Source: Alphaproteobacteria bacterium UBA1254 (GTDB lineage Bacteria > Pseudomonadota > Alphaproteobacteria > RF32 > CAG-239). Taken from it: 14,676 nt of DNA. The stretch covers positions 11,723 through 26,398 of the forward strand of contig DBVW01000017.1 of assembly GCA_002308495.1 (NCBI GenBank). Direction: 5' to 3'. A program made the translations under genes and the position numbers. Under the pieces are notes generated by a model that worked only from the letters and a program-made list of their open reading frames with translations, searched no databases and had not been told where the DNA came from. Position 1 is the first letter of the stretch, and every line of letters starts with the position of its first letter. Shown piece after piece: positions 13,671 through 14,676 of this stretch.

Positions 13671-13739
13671 GATTTTTTCCTTAAAATCGCAAACAAAAAA
13701 AATTGTAGATTATTTTAGCTAATAATACCTAAAGCTCTT

Positions 13740-13759
13740 GACTTTTGATAAAAAAAGTC
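13740..13759. repeat. GACTTTT/AAAAGTC inverted repeat before eno
   Basis: GACTTTT (13740-13746) and AAAAGTC (13753-13759) around 6 bases, overlapping a -35-like CTTGACT. No convincing -10 hexamer is seen at normal spacing, so the eno promoter is not assigned. The same half-site occurs twice before rho. Confidence 0.4.
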
Positions 13760-13810
13760 TCACTTTATCAACAGTTTTTATTTTAATTTTATTTAATAAA
13801 GGAATGTTTT

Positions 13811-14676
13811 ATGAGTGCAATTATAGATATTCATGCGCGTGAAATTTTAGATTCGCGCGGTAACCCGACGGTTGAAGCAGATGTTGTTTTACAAAGCGGT
13901 GCTTTCGGAAGAGCTGCTGTTCCGAGCGGTGCTTCAACAGGTGTTCATGAAGCTGTAGAGCTCCGTGACGGTGATAAAAAGCGTTATATGGGAAAAGGTG
14001 TTGAAAAAGCCGTTAATCACGTTAATGATGAAATTTATGACGCTTTGGCAGGTTTGGATGCTGATGACCAAATTGCTATTGATGAAGAAATGATTGCTTT
14101 AGATGGCACGGAAAATAAAGGAAAACTCGGTGCAAACGCTATTTTATCCGTTTCACTTGCAGTTGCCAAAGCAATGGCAGAAGAAGCAGGTCTTCCGCTT
14201 TATCGTTATTTGGGCGGTACAATGGCAAGAACGCTTCCGGTGCCGATGATGAATATTTTAAACGGCGGTAAACATGCTGACAACCCGATTGATATTCAGG
14301 AATTTATGATTGCGCCGATCGGAGCTCCTTCTGTTAAAGAGGCAATTCGCTGGGGTGCTGAAATTTTTCACACATTAAAGAAAAACTTAAAAGCTGCCGG
14401 TCAAAACACAAACGTCGGTGATGAAGGCGGTTTTGCACCGAACTTAAAAACGGCCGAAGAAGCTTTAACTTTCATTGTTAAAGCCATTTCAGATGCCGGA
14501 TATAAACCGGGCGAGGATGTTTATATTGCGCTTGATGCGGCATCTTCCGAATTTTTTGAAAACGGTAAATATGAAATGAAGGGTGAAGGCAAATCTTACA
14601 CATCAAAACAAATGGTTGAATATTATAAAGGTTTGTGTGATAAGTTCCCGATTTTCTCAATTGAAGACGGTATGGC
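13811..14676 (+). CDS. eno: Enolase (phosphopyruvate hydratase), 3' part outside the window
   Basis: Glycolytic and gluconeogenic enzyme converting 2-phosphoglycerate to phosphoenolpyruvate, Mg-dependent, cytoplasmic, and a member of the RNA degradosome in some bacteria. The frame is open from ATG 13811 to the last base, 288 complete codons out of the usual ~425-430. Evidence: IHAREILDSRGNPTVEA (7-23), the mobile-loop SGASTG (39-44), NPIDIQEFMIAP (158-169), the general-acid loop GDEGGFAPN (203-211, Glu205), ALDAASSEFF with metal ligand Asp242, and SIEDGM with Glu285 at the window end. AAAGGA stands seven bases before the ATG; an ATG at 13804 is out of frame. It is divergent from the deaminase gene. 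Confidence 0.97.
   Translation, partial: MSAIIDIHAREILDSRGNPTVEADVVLQSGAFGRAAVPSGASTGVHEAVELRDGDKKRYMGKGVEKAVNHVNDEIYDALAGLDADDQIAIDEEMIALDGTENKGKLGANAILSVSLAVAKAMAEEAGLPLYRYLGGTMARTLPVPMMNILNGGKHADNPIDIQEFMIAPIGAPSVKEAIRWGAEIFHTLKKNLKAAGQNTNVGDEGGFAPNLKTAEEALTFIVKAISDAGYKPGEDVYIALDAASSEFFENGKYEMKGEGKSYTSKQMVEYYKGLCDKFPIFSIEDGM

Noticed and set aside
13427..13696. 89-codon minus-strand frame overlapping the dCMP deaminase gene
   Set aside because: It overlaps the HAERNA-containing gene in another frame and its product resembles nothing.
14478..14660. 60-codon minus-strand frame in eno
   Set aside because: Antisense shadow of enolase, which is conserved at every position seen.
1..14676. CRISPR array, insertion sequence, prophage or toxin-antitoxin pair
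   Set aside because: No regularly spaced direct repeats, transposase, integrase, phage structural gene or paired small toxin/antitoxin frames were seen.

Overview
The window looks like chromosome from an AT-rich alphaproteobacterium, by eye about two-thirds A+T. The lineage call is an inference. It rests on the divergent coaE-dnaQ / rho arrangement, the CTTGAC-type -35 boxes, and protein details such as the RGGGE form of the RecG TRG motif. No mobile element, CRISPR array or plasmid gene is visible. A poorly characterised, possibly host-associated or gut alphaproteobacterium would fit, but I cannot name a taxon.

Layout. Positions 1-22 hold the 5' end of a minus-strand tRNA gene (tRNA-Thr-like) with its own strong promoter, divergent from an unrecognised gene at 170-868. 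trxB (thioredoxin reductase) and recG (branched-DNA helicase) follow on the plus strand. A two-way terminator separates recG from three minus-strand genes: an orphan protein (4053-4577), a small membrane protein with an HExxH zinc motif (4646-5203) and a TetR regulator (5414-6004). A REP-like palindrome sits just behind the tetR gene. Divergent from tetR is a tight three-gene unit (6111-8899): an exported protein of unknown function, a Mur ligase mixing MurC and Mpl features, and a VanY/LdcB-type carboxypeptidase without a signal peptide. This looks like a peptidoglycan salvage unit, possibly under TetR control through a dyad at 6066-6078.

A minus-strand operon follows: coaE, dnaQ and a second HExxH membrane protein (10821 down to 8882). 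It diverges from rho (11234-12487) across a 412-base AT-rich gap. That gap carries four exact DnaA-box matches (TTATNCACA), three of them identical TTATACACA. In many Alphaproteobacteria the replication origin lies in this same neighbourhood (rho, hemE / ori / maf, aroE, coaE, dnaQ), so the gap is a credible oriC. Beyond rho are a LuxR-type response regulator whose phospho-acceptor Asp is Asn, a dCMP-deaminase-family gene, and the first two-thirds of eno (enolase), which runs off the window end.

The points most worth following are the candidate oriC, the unusual Mur ligase/VanY unit, the two HExxH membrane proteins, the degenerate receiver domain, and the palindromic element.
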